NCBI RefSeq assembly: GCF_023015615.1
Contig: NZ_JALKAJ010000005.1
Location: 1-64,000 of the forward strand
Source of the DNA: Qipengyuania sp. S6317L1
GTDB taxonomy: Bacteria > Pseudomonadota > Alphaproteobacteria > Sphingomonadales > Sphingomonadaceae
Reading direction: 5' to 3'
Length of the DNA: 64,000 nucleotides
Part shown: positions 33,540-42,221 of the stretch, one piece after another
Layout: each line of letters starts with the position of its first letter
Numbering within the stretch: position 1 is the first letter of the stretch
Notes under the pieces: model-generated
Databases searched by the model: none
What the model was told of the DNA's origin: nothing
The model's input: only the letters and a program-made list of their open reading frames with translations
Translations under genes and position numbers: made by a program

Positions 33540-33935
33540 ATGCGACCGATTGCAGAGAACCTGTTCACCAGCGAAGATCCACCGCGCCTGATTGGTGGCC
33601 GCGAGCGTGAAACCGGGCGTGTGGTTTTCCCTCTGCCTCAAGGGGATCGTTACGAGGCGTATCCGTTATCGCGTGAGGGAACCTTATGGTCTTACACGAT
33701 CCAACGGTTTCGCCCCAAAAGCCCGCCCTATGCCGGACCTGAAACGTTCGAGCCATGGGCGCTTGGCTATGTTGAACTGCCCGGTGAAACCATCGTCGAG
33801 GCGCGGATAGCCAATGTTGATTTCGATAACATCGAGATCGGTATGCCCTTGCAGTTGACGGTCGCTGTCTTGGATCGTCCCGACGCAGATACGGTCGCGA
33901 TTCCCGCATTCGAACCAGCGGAGAACGCAGCATGA
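33540..33935 (+). CDS. OB-fold (DUF35-type) protein lacking zinc-ribbon cysteines
   Basis: A 131-residue protein of the OB-fold family that normally partners thiolase-like enzymes. The N-terminal PRLIGGRERETGRVVFPLP aligns with the zinc ribbon, but the metal-binding cysteines are all absent; the whole protein contains none. The OB-fold part has LWSYTIQRFRPKSPPYAGPE, FEPWALGYVELP, and GMPLQLTV. The start follows AAAGGAGGCAGTG. Its stop overlaps the thiolase-like start (ATGA). Such partners are needed by some thiolase-fold aldolases, as known for steroid side-chain Ltp2. Confidence 0.8.
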   Translation: MRPIAENLFTSEDPPRLIGGRERETGRVVFPLPQGDRYEAYPLSREGTLWSYTIQRFRPKSPPYAGPETFEPWALGYVELPGETIVEARIANVDFDNIEIGMPLQLTVAVLDRPDADTVAIPAFEPAENAA

Positions 33936-35077
33936 GTGATGTATGCATAATCGGGGCTGGAATTCACCAATTCGGCCGTACGGACGGCGTTTCAGGCGTC
34001 GATCAGGGCGTCGCTGCGGTGCGCTCGGCGTTGTCAAATGCCGGGGTTGAATGGGAAGATATTCAGTTCGCCTATGGCGCGTCCGATGCGGCCGGTAATC
34101 CCGATACAATGGTCGACCGGCTTGGCCTTACAGGGGTGCAATTCATCAATGTGCGCAATGGTTGTGCGGCGGGCGGATCAGCGCTGTTCAGCGCGCAAAT
34201 GGCCATTCGCTCTGGTGAATATGATCTTGGTATAGCGGTTGGTTTCGACAAGCACCCGCGCGGAGCGTTCGACGCAAAGCCAGCCGAATATGGCCTCCCC
34301 GAATGGTATGGCGAAGCGGGCTATATGGTCACGACGCAGTTTTTCGCGGCCAAGATCATGCGTTACATGCACCTGCACGGGCTAAGTCGCGAGGCACTTG
34401 GCCGGGTTGCGGAAAAGGCGTTCCTCAATGGCGCGATTACCCCGCACGCATGGCGGCGCGAACCGATTGATCTCGAAACGATCATGCAAGCGCCCATGAT
34501 CAGCGACCCTTACTGCAAATTCATGTTCTGCTCTCCGGGTGAAGGCGGAGTGGCTCTCGTCCTTGCGAGTGAAAAGAAAGCGCGCGAACTTGGCTGCACG
34601 CCGATCCGCCTGAAGGCTGCGACTATGCGAACGCGGCCTCCGGGCAGTTTTGAGGTGTTTGCGCCAAGCGTCGATATTGAACGCGGCGGAACCGCTACCG
34701 GACTTGCGAGCAAGGCGGCGTTTGAAACCGCCGGAATTGGCCCTGAAGATATTGATCTTGCTCAATTGCAGGACACCGAATGCGGCGCAGAAATCATGCA
34801 CATGGCCGAGAACGGCTTTTGTGGGGATGGCGAGCAGGAGAAGTGGTTGATCGAGGGGCGCACTCGCATTGATGGATCGCTTCCCGTGAACACCGATGGC
34901 GGTTGTCTCGCCTGTGGTGAACCGATCGGCGCATCGGGCCTTCGTCAAGTTTACGAAAATGTCATCCAACTGCGCGGTGAGGCTGGCGAACGTCAGGTCC
35001 CTGATAGTCCGAAAACCGCTTACAGCCATGTTTACGGCGCGCCGGGCGTGTCAGCTGTTACAATTCTTGAGAGGTAA
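33932..35077 (+). CDS. Thiolase-like protein (SCP-x/lipid-transfer type)
   Basis: A 381-residue thiolase-fold protein. Cys78 sits in the nucleophile position (RNGCAAGGSAL). In the C-terminal half, the usual GHP motif is Gly-Glu330-Pro (GEPIGASG), and the final catalytic-cysteine loop is YGAPGVSAV with no Cys. This means a standard thiolysis mechanism is doubtful; a retro-aldol role is possible, as in Ltp2-type enzymes working with DUF35 partners. It is coupled to the OB-fold gene and followed 2 bp later by an acyl-CoA dehydrogenase. Confidence 0.85.
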   Translation: MSDVCIIGAGIHQFGRTDGVSGVDQGVAAVRSALSNAGVEWEDIQFAYGASDAAGNPDTMVDRLGLTGVQFINVRNGCAAGGSALFSAQMAIRSGEYDLGIAVGFDKHPRGAFDAKPAEYGLPEWYGEAGYMVTTQFFAAKIMRYMHLHGLSREALGRVAEKAFLNGAITPHAWRREPIDLETIMQAPMISDPYCKFMFCSPGEGGVALVLASEKKARELGCTPIRLKAATMRTRPPGSFEVFAPSVDIERGGTATGLASKAAFETAGIGPEDIDLAQLQDTECGAEIMHMAENGFCGDGEQEKWLIEGRTRIDGSLPVNTDGGCLACGEPIGASGLRQVYENVIQLRGEAGERQVPDSPKTAYSHVYGAPGVSAVTILER

Positions 35078-35078
35078 G

Positions 35079-36287
35079 ATGGATATCCAGCTTTCCAAAG
35101 CCGATGAAGAATTCCGCGATACAGTTCGCGAGTTTCTGGCCAGTGAACTTTCGCCAACGGTGCGCGAGGCAACGGCGCAAACGCCGACTGTTTTTGTCGA
35201 GCCTGACATTCACAATGCATGGGCCGCCGCTCTGAACCGGCGCGGGTGGCTCGCTTATCAATGGCCCGCCGAACACGGGGGCACAGGATGGACGCCGGTT
35301 CAGCGTTATCTGTTCGAGAAAGAATGTGCTCTGGCAGGCGCTCCCAATCTGACGGTGCTGGGGCTGAAACTGCTTGCGCCGGTGATATTCACTTACGGCA
35401 GCGAGGAGCAGAAAGCCTATTATCTGCCGCGTATTTTGTCGGGTGAAGATTATTGGTGCCAGGGTTTCTCTGAACCGGGTGCTGGTTCTGATCTTGCGTC
35501 GCTCAAAACCCGCGCGGTTCGTGACGGTGATGAATATGTCATCAATGGCTCGAAGATTTGGACCACTCACGCGCACCACGCAAACCGTATGTTTGCACTT
35601 GTGCGCACAGACAACTCCGGGCGCAAACAGCAGGGCATCAGCTTTATCCTGATTGATATGGACGCGCCCGGCGTCGCCGTACGCCCAATCCACACGCTCG
35701 CTGGAGACCACGAGGTCAATCAGGTGTTTCTTGAGGATGTTCGCGTCCCGGCCGGCAATCTGGTCGGTGAAGAAGGGCAGGGCTGGCAAATCGCCAAGTT
35801 TCTGCTCGAAAATGAGCGGGGCGGTTCGTGCCATGCGCCCAAACTTCTTTATGATCTTAGCATGGCCGAAAAGGCTGCGGCAGATGAGCCGGACGCACGA
35901 GGAGCGGCTCTGGCTGATGATCCTGAATGGCGCCGCCGGGTCGCAGAACTGCGATTGGAAGTGCAGTCCCTAGACATGATCGAGCTCAAGATCCTTGCTG
36001 ACATCGCAAATGGTCGTAAGCCCGGACCGCAAACATCGCTCACCAAATTGCTCGCTTCCCAGCTTCGGCAGAAAATTGATCTGCTGGCGGTCGATTTGTA
36101 CGGACCGGCTGGCTTGCAATTGCCTGCTGAGCGGCCGCTTTATGGCGACAATTCTTCGGACCCCTTCATTTCGGGAGGGGCGCAGGTTGCCTCGGCGCGC
36201 TATCTCAACAGCCGCGCATGGACAATTTTCGGCGGGACAGACGAGGTCCAGTCAACAATCATCGCGAAGACGGTGCTCGGTCTTTGA
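35079..36287 (+). CDS. Acyl-CoA dehydrogenase
   Basis: A 402-residue acyl-CoA dehydrogenase. Motifs are YQWPAEHGGTGW, CQGFSEPGAGSDLASLKT, NGSKIWTTHAHHA, LVGEEGQGWQIAKFLLENER, and IFGGTDEVQSTIIAKTVLG, the common C-terminal FAD-contact segment. The ATG (MDIQLSK) follows GAGAGGTAAG; the longer open frame upstream is not used because it overlaps the thiolase gene. It belongs to the operon from 33540 and probably acts on a CoA ester made by the ligase at 11450. Confidence 0.9.
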   Translation: MDIQLSKADEEFRDTVREFLASELSPTVREATAQTPTVFVEPDIHNAWAAALNRRGWLAYQWPAEHGGTGWTPVQRYLFEKECALAGAPNLTVLGLKLLAPVIFTYGSEEQKAYYLPRILSGEDYWCQGFSEPGAGSDLASLKTRAVRDGDEYVINGSKIWTTHAHHANRMFALVRTDNSGRKQQGISFILIDMDAPGVAVRPIHTLAGDHEVNQVFLEDVRVPAGNLVGEEGQGWQIAKFLLENERGGSCHAPKLLYDLSMAEKAAADEPDARGAALADDPEWRRRVAELRLEVQSLDMIELKILADIANGRKPGPQTSLTKLLASQLRQKIDLLAVDLYGPAGLQLPAERPLYGDNSSDPFISGGAQVASARYLNSRAWTIFGGTDEVQSTIIAKTVLGL

Positions 36288-36317
36288 CCGCACCAGTGGA
36301 GAGAGGAAGCTTCGTAA

Positions 36318-37289
36318 ATGCAACTCAGCCGTGACGAGCTAATACAAGCCTATCGCAAGATGGCGACGATCCGTGCCTTCGAGGAACGGTTGCACGACAT
36401 CATTGCAACAGGCGAAGTCGCAGGTTTCACACACCTTTACTGCGGACAGGAAGCCGTTGCAGTCGGCGTGTGTGAACACCTTGCCATCGAGGACAAGATC
36501 GTCTCGACCCACCGTGGACATGGTCACTGCCTCGCCAAGGGCTGTGATGTGACCGGAATGATGAAAGAAATCTGGGGCAGCCGCGAAGGTCTTTGCAAAG
36601 GCAAGGGCGGTTCGATGCACATCGCCGATATCGACAAGGGGATGCTTGGCGCGAACGGTATCGTCGGCGCAGGCGCCCCCATCGCAGTTGGTGCGGCAAT
36701 GTCGTGCAAGCTGGATGGCGAGGGTAGGGTGGCAATCACCTTTTCCGGCGACGGTGCGTGTAACCAGGGGACCACATTCGAAGCGATGAATATGGCAGTG
36801 GTGACCAAGGCGCCTTGCATCTTCGTTTTCGAAAACAATCATTATTCCGAGCATACCGGCTTTGAGTATGCCGTTGGTACGCAAAAAGACATTGCGAGCC
36901 GCGCGGAAGCGTTCGGCATGAAAGTGTGGCGCGCTGATGGGTGTGACTTCTTCGCGGTGCATGACACGATGCGCGAAATACTGGAGTACGTGCGCGCAGG
37001 GAACGGTCCGGCTGCGGTCGAATTCGATACCGAGCGTTTTTACGGCCACTTTGAAGGCGACCCGCAAAACTATCGCGGCGAGGGTGAACTCGACCGAATT
37101 CGCGACACGCGCGACTGCCTGAAAATCTTCCGTCAGAAAGTGACGGAGGCCGGTCTTCTTGATGAGGCCGTGATCGACGAACTGAATGAGGCTGCCGAAG
37201 CCGATGTCGATGCTGCTGTCGAAGCATCGCGCGCGGCTGACCGACCCACAGCCGAAGACGTCCTCACCGACGTCTATGTAGAATATTGA
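36318..37289 (+). CDS. 2-oxoacid/acetoin dehydrogenase E1 component, alpha subunit
   Basis: A 323-residue thiamine-diphosphate E1 alpha of the acetoin-dehydrogenase (AcoA) length class. It shows HRGHGHCLAKG, CKGKGGSMHIAD, and the ThDP-binding GDGACNQG...ENNHY. It would carry out oxidative decarboxylation or cleavage of a 2-oxo compound and pass the acyl group to E2. Gaps to the flanking genes are small (30 and 13 bp), so it is in one operon with E1 beta and E2. The substrate (acetoin, pyruvate or a pathway 2-oxoacid) is not determined. Confidence 0.92.
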   Translation: MQLSRDELIQAYRKMATIRAFEERLHDIIATGEVAGFTHLYCGQEAVAVGVCEHLAIEDKIVSTHRGHGHCLAKGCDVTGMMKEIWGSREGLCKGKGGSMHIADIDKGMLGANGIVGAGAPIAVGAAMSCKLDGEGRVAITFSGDGACNQGTTFEAMNMAVVTKAPCIFVFENNHYSEHTGFEYAVGTQKDIASRAEAFGMKVWRADGCDFFAVHDTMREILEYVRAGNGPAAVEFDTERFYGHFEGDPQNYRGEGELDRIRDTRDCLKIFRQKVTEAGLLDEAVIDELNEAAEADVDAAVEASRAADRPTAEDVLTDVYVEY

Positions 37290-37302
37290 GGAGAGCCGAG
37301 CG

Positions 37303-38313
37303 ATGGCAAAAATGATGTATCGTGACGCTGTCCGATTGACGATCGCAGAGGAAATGGAGCGCAACGAAAGCGTTGTTGTTCTGGGCGAAGACGTTGTGGG
37401 CGGTATGGGCACCGATGGTGGGCCTGAAGCAATCGGCGGCATCTGGTCGACATCGACCGGGCTGTTCGACAAATTCGGCCCAAATCGGGTCATCGACACA
37501 CCGATTTCCGAAAGCGCAATCGTCGGCGCAGCTGCTGGCCTTGCTCTTTCAGGCAAGCGTCCGGTGGCAGAGCTTATGTTTGCCGATTTCATCGGGGTCA
37601 GCCTCGACCAGATATGGAACCAGATCGGCAAGTTTCGTTATATGTTTGGCGGCAAGACACGCTGCCCTGCGATTATCCGCATGGCCTATGGCGGTGGCTA
37701 CAACGCCGCAGCCCAGCACAGCCAATGCGTTCACCAGATTTTGACCGGCATGGCTGGTCTGAAGATCGTCATGCCTTCAACGCCCGAAGATGTCCGCGGG
37801 CTGCTTCGCACTGCCTTGCGCGGTGATGACCCGGTCATGTTCCTTGAGCACAAAGCCCTTTATGCGGTCGAGGGCGAGGTGCCCGACGGCGATTGGACCA
37901 TTCCTTTTGCCCATGCGCGGCAAGTGACATCGGGCGAAGATGTGACCGTCATCGCAACCGGCCTGATGGTCGGCATTGCCGAGGCGGCTGCAGAAGCTGC
38001 TGCGGAAAACGGGATCGGGGTCGACCTTATCGACCTTCGCACGACGAGCCCGCTCGACGAAGAGGCGATCCTTGATTCAGTCGAAGTCACCGGGCGTCTG
38101 GTCATTGTGGACGAGGCACCGCCACGTTGTAGCCTTGCAACCGATCTCGCCGCTCTTGTTGCGAACAAGGCGTTTTCGAGCCTTAAGGCACCGATTGAAA
38201 TGGTGACCGCGCCGCACACTCCGGTGCCTTTCGCATCGGAACTCGAGCAAGCCTATTTGCCATCGCCTGACGACGTCGAAGCGGCGGTTCGCAAGACACT
38301 GGCCTATCGTTGA
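37303..38313 (+). CDS. 2-oxoacid/acetoin dehydrogenase E1 component, beta subunit
   Basis: A 336-residue E1 beta that completes the thiamine-diphosphate active site. It shows VLGEDVVGG, IDTPISESAIVGAAAGLALSG, MPSTPEDVRGLL, and a transketolase C-terminal domain (VIATGLMV, DLRTTSPLDEEAI). It starts 13 bp after E1 alpha and ends 13 bp before E2. Confidence 0.93.
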   Translation: MAKMMYRDAVRLTIAEEMERNESVVVLGEDVVGGMGTDGGPEAIGGIWSTSTGLFDKFGPNRVIDTPISESAIVGAAAGLALSGKRPVAELMFADFIGVSLDQIWNQIGKFRYMFGGKTRCPAIIRMAYGGGYNAAAQHSQCVHQILTGMAGLKIVMPSTPEDVRGLLRTALRGDDPVMFLEHKALYAVEGEVPDGDWTIPFAHARQVTSGEDVTVIATGLMVGIAEAAAEAAAENGIGVDLIDLRTTSPLDEEAILDSVEVTGRLVIVDEAPPRCSLATDLAALVANKAFSSLKAPIEMVTAPHTPVPFASELEQAYLPSPDDVEAAVRKTLAYR

Positions 38314-38326
38314 GAGGAGCGCGACA

Positions 38327-39754
38327 ATGACGAAGCTGCGCGCCTTTTGCATGCCCAAATGGGGCATCGAAATGACCGAAGGTACGCTTGCCGAATGGCA
38401 GGTGAAGGAGGGGGATAGCTTCTCCAAAGGCGACCTTTTGTGCCTTATCGAAACCGACAAGATTACCAACGAAGTGCAAGCCGAACGCGATGGCGTTCTG
38501 GCAAAAATCGTAGTCGAAGCTGGCGGAGAGGCAGAGCAGGTCGGGACGCTTTTGGCCGTTCTCGCCGACGGCCAGGCCGATGCTGGCGATGTTGATCAGT
38601 TTGTGACCGATTTCAAACCCACCGCCGCTTTGGGGACGGTGCGCAAGAAATCGGGCAAGAACGAAGGCGGCCCCAAAGAGGCTGCTGCTGCCACGCACAA
38701 ACCAGCGCCTGCCTTGATTGATACCAATCGCCCGATCAGTCCCAAAGCGCTCGAACTGGCGAGTTCAGAGGGCGTGGACCTTTCGACAGTCGAAGGATCG
38801 GGCAAGGGTGGCCGGATCACGCTTCAGGATATTGAGCAGGCTGTGCGACCCGATCGCAATTTTGCGCCGCGTGGCACGGTTGATCATCCGGCTGAAGACC
38901 TCAAAATCTATGCCTCGCCGCTCGCCCGGCGGATTGCTTCGATGGAAGGCATTGATCTTTCCAGTGTGAAGGGCACGGGCCCGCGCGGCCGGATCTGTAA
39001 GAAGGATGTTCTGGCGCTGGTCGATACTTCCAGCGGTGCAGACCGGGGCGCGCCATTCCGTTTGGCCGCGAACAATGCCGATGTGAAACCCTTCGACAAA
39101 ATTCGCAACGTGGTCGCAAGAAGGCTTACCCAAGCCAAGCAGGAAATCCCGCATTTCTATCTGCGAAGCTCGTTTGCCGCAGACGAATTGCTCTCTTTCC
39201 GCAAGACCGCCAATCTTGTGCTTGGGCGTAAGGCCTCGGTGAATGACTACATCGTCTTCGCGTGCGGCAAAGCCTTGGCGAAGCACCCGGATATCAATGT
39301 GCAGCTCCACGGTCAGGAACTGCACCACTATCCGCACGCCGACGTGGCCGTTGCGGTTGCGGGGCCAAGCGGTTTGGTAACACCAATCGTGCGGCAAGCG
39401 AACCGGATGCGGATCGACCAATTGGCCGAAGCGACAAGCGCACTCATTGAAAAAGCGCGCGAAGGGCGGCTGTCATACGAAGATCTCGATGGCGGGACCT
39501 TCACCGTATCCAACCTTGGAATGTTCGGGATCGAGAATTTTGATGCAATCATCAATCCACCACAGGCTGCAATCCTTGCGGTCGGTAAGGCGGATCGATG
39601 CGCGGTCGAGAAACCCGATGGCTCTGTTGGTTTTGAGACGCGCATTTCGATGACACTTTCGGTCGACCACCGTGCCATTGACGGCGCCGCGGGCGCTGGG
39701 TTCCTGCAAACGCTCAAAGAACACCTTGAAGCGCCCGAGACTTTGTTCGCCTGA
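38327..39754 (+). CDS. 2-oxoacid dehydrogenase E2 (dihydrolipoyl acyltransferase), two subunit-binding domains
   Basis: A 475-residue E2. Residues 1-80 are one lipoyl domain with the lipoylated Lys45 in ETDKITNE. Two peripheral subunit-binding domains follow: residues 137-173 (ISPKALELASSEGVDLS, GKGGRITLQDIE) and 195-232 (ASPLARRIASMEGIDLS, GPRGRICKKDV). The usual number is one. The catalytic core has His448-x3-Asp452-Gly (SVDHRAIDGA) near the C terminus. It accepts the acyl group from E1 and binds E3. No E3 gene follows; one is at 1-1401. Confidence 0.93.
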   Translation: MTKLRAFCMPKWGIEMTEGTLAEWQVKEGDSFSKGDLLCLIETDKITNEVQAERDGVLAKIVVEAGGEAEQVGTLLAVLADGQADAGDVDQFVTDFKPTAALGTVRKKSGKNEGGPKEAAAATHKPAPALIDTNRPISPKALELASSEGVDLSTVEGSGKGGRITLQDIEQAVRPDRNFAPRGTVDHPAEDLKIYASPLARRIASMEGIDLSSVKGTGPRGRICKKDVLALVDTSSGADRGAPFRLAANNADVKPFDKIRNVVARRLTQAKQEIPHFYLRSSFAADELLSFRKTANLVLGRKASVNDYIVFACGKALAKHPDINVQLHGQELHHYPHADVAVAVAGPSGLVTPIVRQANRMRIDQLAEATSALIEKAREGRLSYEDLDGGTFTVSNLGMFGIENFDAIINPPQAAILAVGKADRCAVEKPDGSVGFETRISMTLSVDHRAIDGAAGAGFLQTLKEHLEAPETLFA

Positions 39755-39774
39755 CCAGAAGCGGAGTATCCGAT

Positions 39775-40308
39775 ATGCCAAAGCCAGGTTCCATCGCGTC
39801 GATCGGAGACATTGCCCAAATGGCCTATGTCCCGACCGATTTCGAAGGCGCGATTGATTATTGGACGAAGACAATGGGGGTTGGTCCGTTCTTCTTGTTC
39901 GAGAACATTGCGCTCGATGACATGAAATATCGCGGCGAACCCACCGATGCGCGCTTTACGGTTGCGATTGCCTATTGGGGCAATGTGCAGATTGAACTCG
40001 TCAAACCGGAAAACGACGCCCCAGCTCATTACAACGGCGAATTCGGCATAAAGGACCGCTTGCATCACGTCCTGATCCTGACGGAAGATTTTGACAGCGC
40101 GCAAAAGGCTTTGGATGATGTCGGGGCCGAAACCATCGTGTCGGGATTATTCGGCGGCTCTCGGGTTGTTTATGCCGATCCCGGTGCAGGGGAAGGTGGC
40201 TTGGTCGAAGTGCTCGAGGTTAATCAAGACACCAAGGGCTTGTTCGCCGTGATGCAGGACGCGGCGAAAAACTGGGATGGCTCTGATCCCATCCGCAGCC
40301 TTTCGTAG
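39775..40308 (+). CDS. VOC-family (glyoxalase-fold) protein
   Basis: A 177-residue vicinal-oxygen-chelate protein with the opening IAQMAYVPTDFEGAIDYWTKTMGVGPFF and a second half beginning LHHVLILTEDFDSAQKALDDVGA. Substrate and metal site are not clear; related proteins act on lactoylglutathione, methylmalonyl-CoA or ring-cleavage substrates. It is last in the operon that starts at 33540, 20 bp after E2. Confidence 0.82.
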   Translation: MPKPGSIASIGDIAQMAYVPTDFEGAIDYWTKTMGVGPFFLFENIALDDMKYRGEPTDARFTVAIAYWGNVQIELVKPENDAPAHYNGEFGIKDRLHHVLILTEDFDSAQKALDDVGAETIVSGLFGGSRVVYADPGAGEGGLVEVLEVNQDTKGLFAVMQDAAKNWDGSDPIRSLS

Positions 40309-40616
40309 CGCCTTTGCCTCCTTCCGAGGCCCACCAATCGACAATTCGCTACCCACGGCAAGGCTTGCTCAGCCTGCGTGTCCGCCGGTATGGGCGGCCA
40401 AGTTGAACTATTGCGGTGTTCCCGATAGAAGCCCCGTTCGCATGGCTGCTGCTCCCTTGGGTGTGAGTATCTTTTGCCAATCTGGAACGATGGTGAGGCC
40501 CCCTTTGTCGACGCAGCAAAGGTTGTCCCCACAAAGGCCGCACCTATGACGCAGCGGTCATCGAGAATTCGCTCCGCAAGCCAGTAATCCGAAAGGCACA
40601 GCGCACCGCTTTTATT
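40309..40616. other. Intergenic region before the proline symporter
   Basis: 308 bp between the VOC gene and putP. A plus-strand frame and a long minus-strand frame cross it, but neither looks like protein. It probably carries the putP promoter. I found no clear hairpin terminator, repeat or RNA, and only a weak ribosome site before the putP ATG. Confidence 0.4.
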
Positions 40617-42095
40617 ATGAACACTCTCACACTTGCCACACTTGCTTTGTACTTTCTCGCCATGATCGGCATCGGGCTTTATGCCTGGCGCAAATCGACG
40701 GATACTTCTGAGGGCTATTTGCTTGCTGGCCGCAATCTGCCTCCGTCTGTTGCCGCGCTTTCTGCTGGTGCTTCCGATATGTCGGGATGGCTGCTGCTTG
40801 GACTTCCCGGCGCGCTTTACGCTGCTGGTTTGGTGGAGGCATGGATCGGGATCGGTCTTTTTGCCGGGGCAGTATTGAACTGGGTCATCGTTGCACCGCG
40901 CCTTCGTGAACAGACAGAGCGCTATGGCAATGCGCTCACTATTCCTGAATTCCTGGCGAACCGGTTCCCGGATAAAGGTGTCGCTTTGCGCGTCGTATCG
41001 GCGCTTATCGTAGTCGTTTTCTTCACTGTCTACACCGCCGCGGGACTGGTTGGCGGCGGGAAGCTGTTCGAAACAGCCTTTGCAGGTGTCCTGCCCAATG
41101 TTGGCATGAGCGACTATGCTCTTGGCATCTGGATTACCGCAGGAATTGTCCTCGCTTACACGATGGTTGGCGGATTTCTTGCGGTGAGCCTCACCGATTT
41201 TGTCCAGGGCATCATCATGATGCTTGCGCTCGTTATTATGCCGGTTGTTGTTATGTTCGGCAGCGGGGGCGATGCGGGCGGGTCCCTCAGCGAGGTGCCG
41301 ATTGACGGATTTTTGAGCCTTACGAATGGATTGACTGCCATCGGATTTATCAGCGCGGTCACATGGGGCCTCGGCTACTTTGGGCAGCCGCACATCATCG
41401 TGCGCTTCATGGCTATCGACACCGTAGAGAAAGTGGCTGCGGCGCGTAACATCGGGCTTAGCTGGATGGGCGTTTCACTGCTTGGTGCGGTGGGTATGGG
41501 CCTTGCTGGCCGCGCCTATGCCGAGCGCAACGGCATTGTGGTCGAAGACCCCGAGACGATTTTCATAGTCCTTTCCGAATTGCTTTTTCACCCCGCGATC
41601 ACCGGCTTCCTCTTTGCCGCATTGCTTGCCGCCATCATGAGCACGATCTCTTCGCAATTGCTGGTCTCGTCGAGCTCATTGACCGAGGATTTCTATCGCC
41701 TGTTCTTGCGCAAACAGGCGAGCGAGCGCGAAGCGGTGAATGTCGGACGCATCTGTGTAGCGTTGGTGGCATTGGCCGCGATTGTTCTTGCATCGGACCC
41801 CGACAGCCAGGTGCTGGGACTTGTTGCCAACGCCTGGGCAGGCTTTGGCGCTGCGTTCGGCCCGCTCATCCTGCTCGCGCTCACATGGCGCGGCATGACA
41901 GGTTCAGGCGCTTTGGCGGGTCTTGTTACGGGTGCCCTGATCGTGGGACTGTGGATTGGTCTTGGTTGGAACCAGAGCTTTCTGGGTGGCCCGGGCCTTT
42001 ACGAGATCGTGCCAGGCTTTCTGGGCGCATTGATCGCGATTGTGACAGTCAGCAAGGCAACCGCGCACGACGCGCACGCTCAGCTTGCTGAATAG
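40617..42095 (+). CDS. putP: Sodium/proline symporter
   Basis: A 492-residue inner-membrane transporter of the SSS family, with about 13 hydrophobic segments. Signature stretches are AGRNLPPSVAALSAGASDMSGW near the N terminus, AYTMVGGFLAVSLTDFVQG, GYFGQPHIIVRFMA, and SQLLVSSSSLTEDFY. The ASDMSGW segment is characteristic of PutP. It is expected to take up proline with Na+. It lies outside the catabolic island and is convergent with the GGDEF-EAL gene. Confidence 0.93.
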   Translation: MNTLTLATLALYFLAMIGIGLYAWRKSTDTSEGYLLAGRNLPPSVAALSAGASDMSGWLLLGLPGALYAAGLVEAWIGIGLFAGAVLNWVIVAPRLREQTERYGNALTIPEFLANRFPDKGVALRVVSALIVVVFFTVYTAAGLVGGGKLFETAFAGVLPNVGMSDYALGIWITAGIVLAYTMVGGFLAVSLTDFVQGIIMMLALVIMPVVVMFGSGGDAGGSLSEVPIDGFLSLTNGLTAIGFISAVTWGLGYFGQPHIIVRFMAIDTVEKVAAARNIGLSWMGVSLLGAVGMGLAGRAYAERNGIVVEDPETIFIVLSELLFHPAITGFLFAALLAAIMSTISSQLLVSSSSLTEDFYRLFLRKQASEREAVNVGRICVALVALAAIVLASDPDSQVLGLVANAWAGFGAAFGPLILLALTWRGMTGSGALAGLVTGALIVGLWIGLGWNQSFLGGPGLYEIVPGFLGALIAIVTVSKATAHDAHAQLAE

Positions 42096-42221
42096 ATCTG
42101 CGCGCAATCCGATCAAGGTCGGCACGACCAACCGGATGGGTCGGGATCGCTGTATAATCAGGTCACTTGCGTAATCGGCTTGCTTACAGCGCCCGATATT
42201 TTTTTAGCGTTTTGGAAAAGC

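Noticed and set aside
36339..37631. 430-codon minus-strand frame across the E1 genes
   Set aside because: It lies wholly opposite E1 alpha/E1 beta, which have clear motifs. It is a consequence of codon bias.
40224..41393. 389-codon minus-strand frame across putP and the gap before it
   Set aside because: The product is Asn/His/Arg-rich with no domain, and most of it is antisense of putP.
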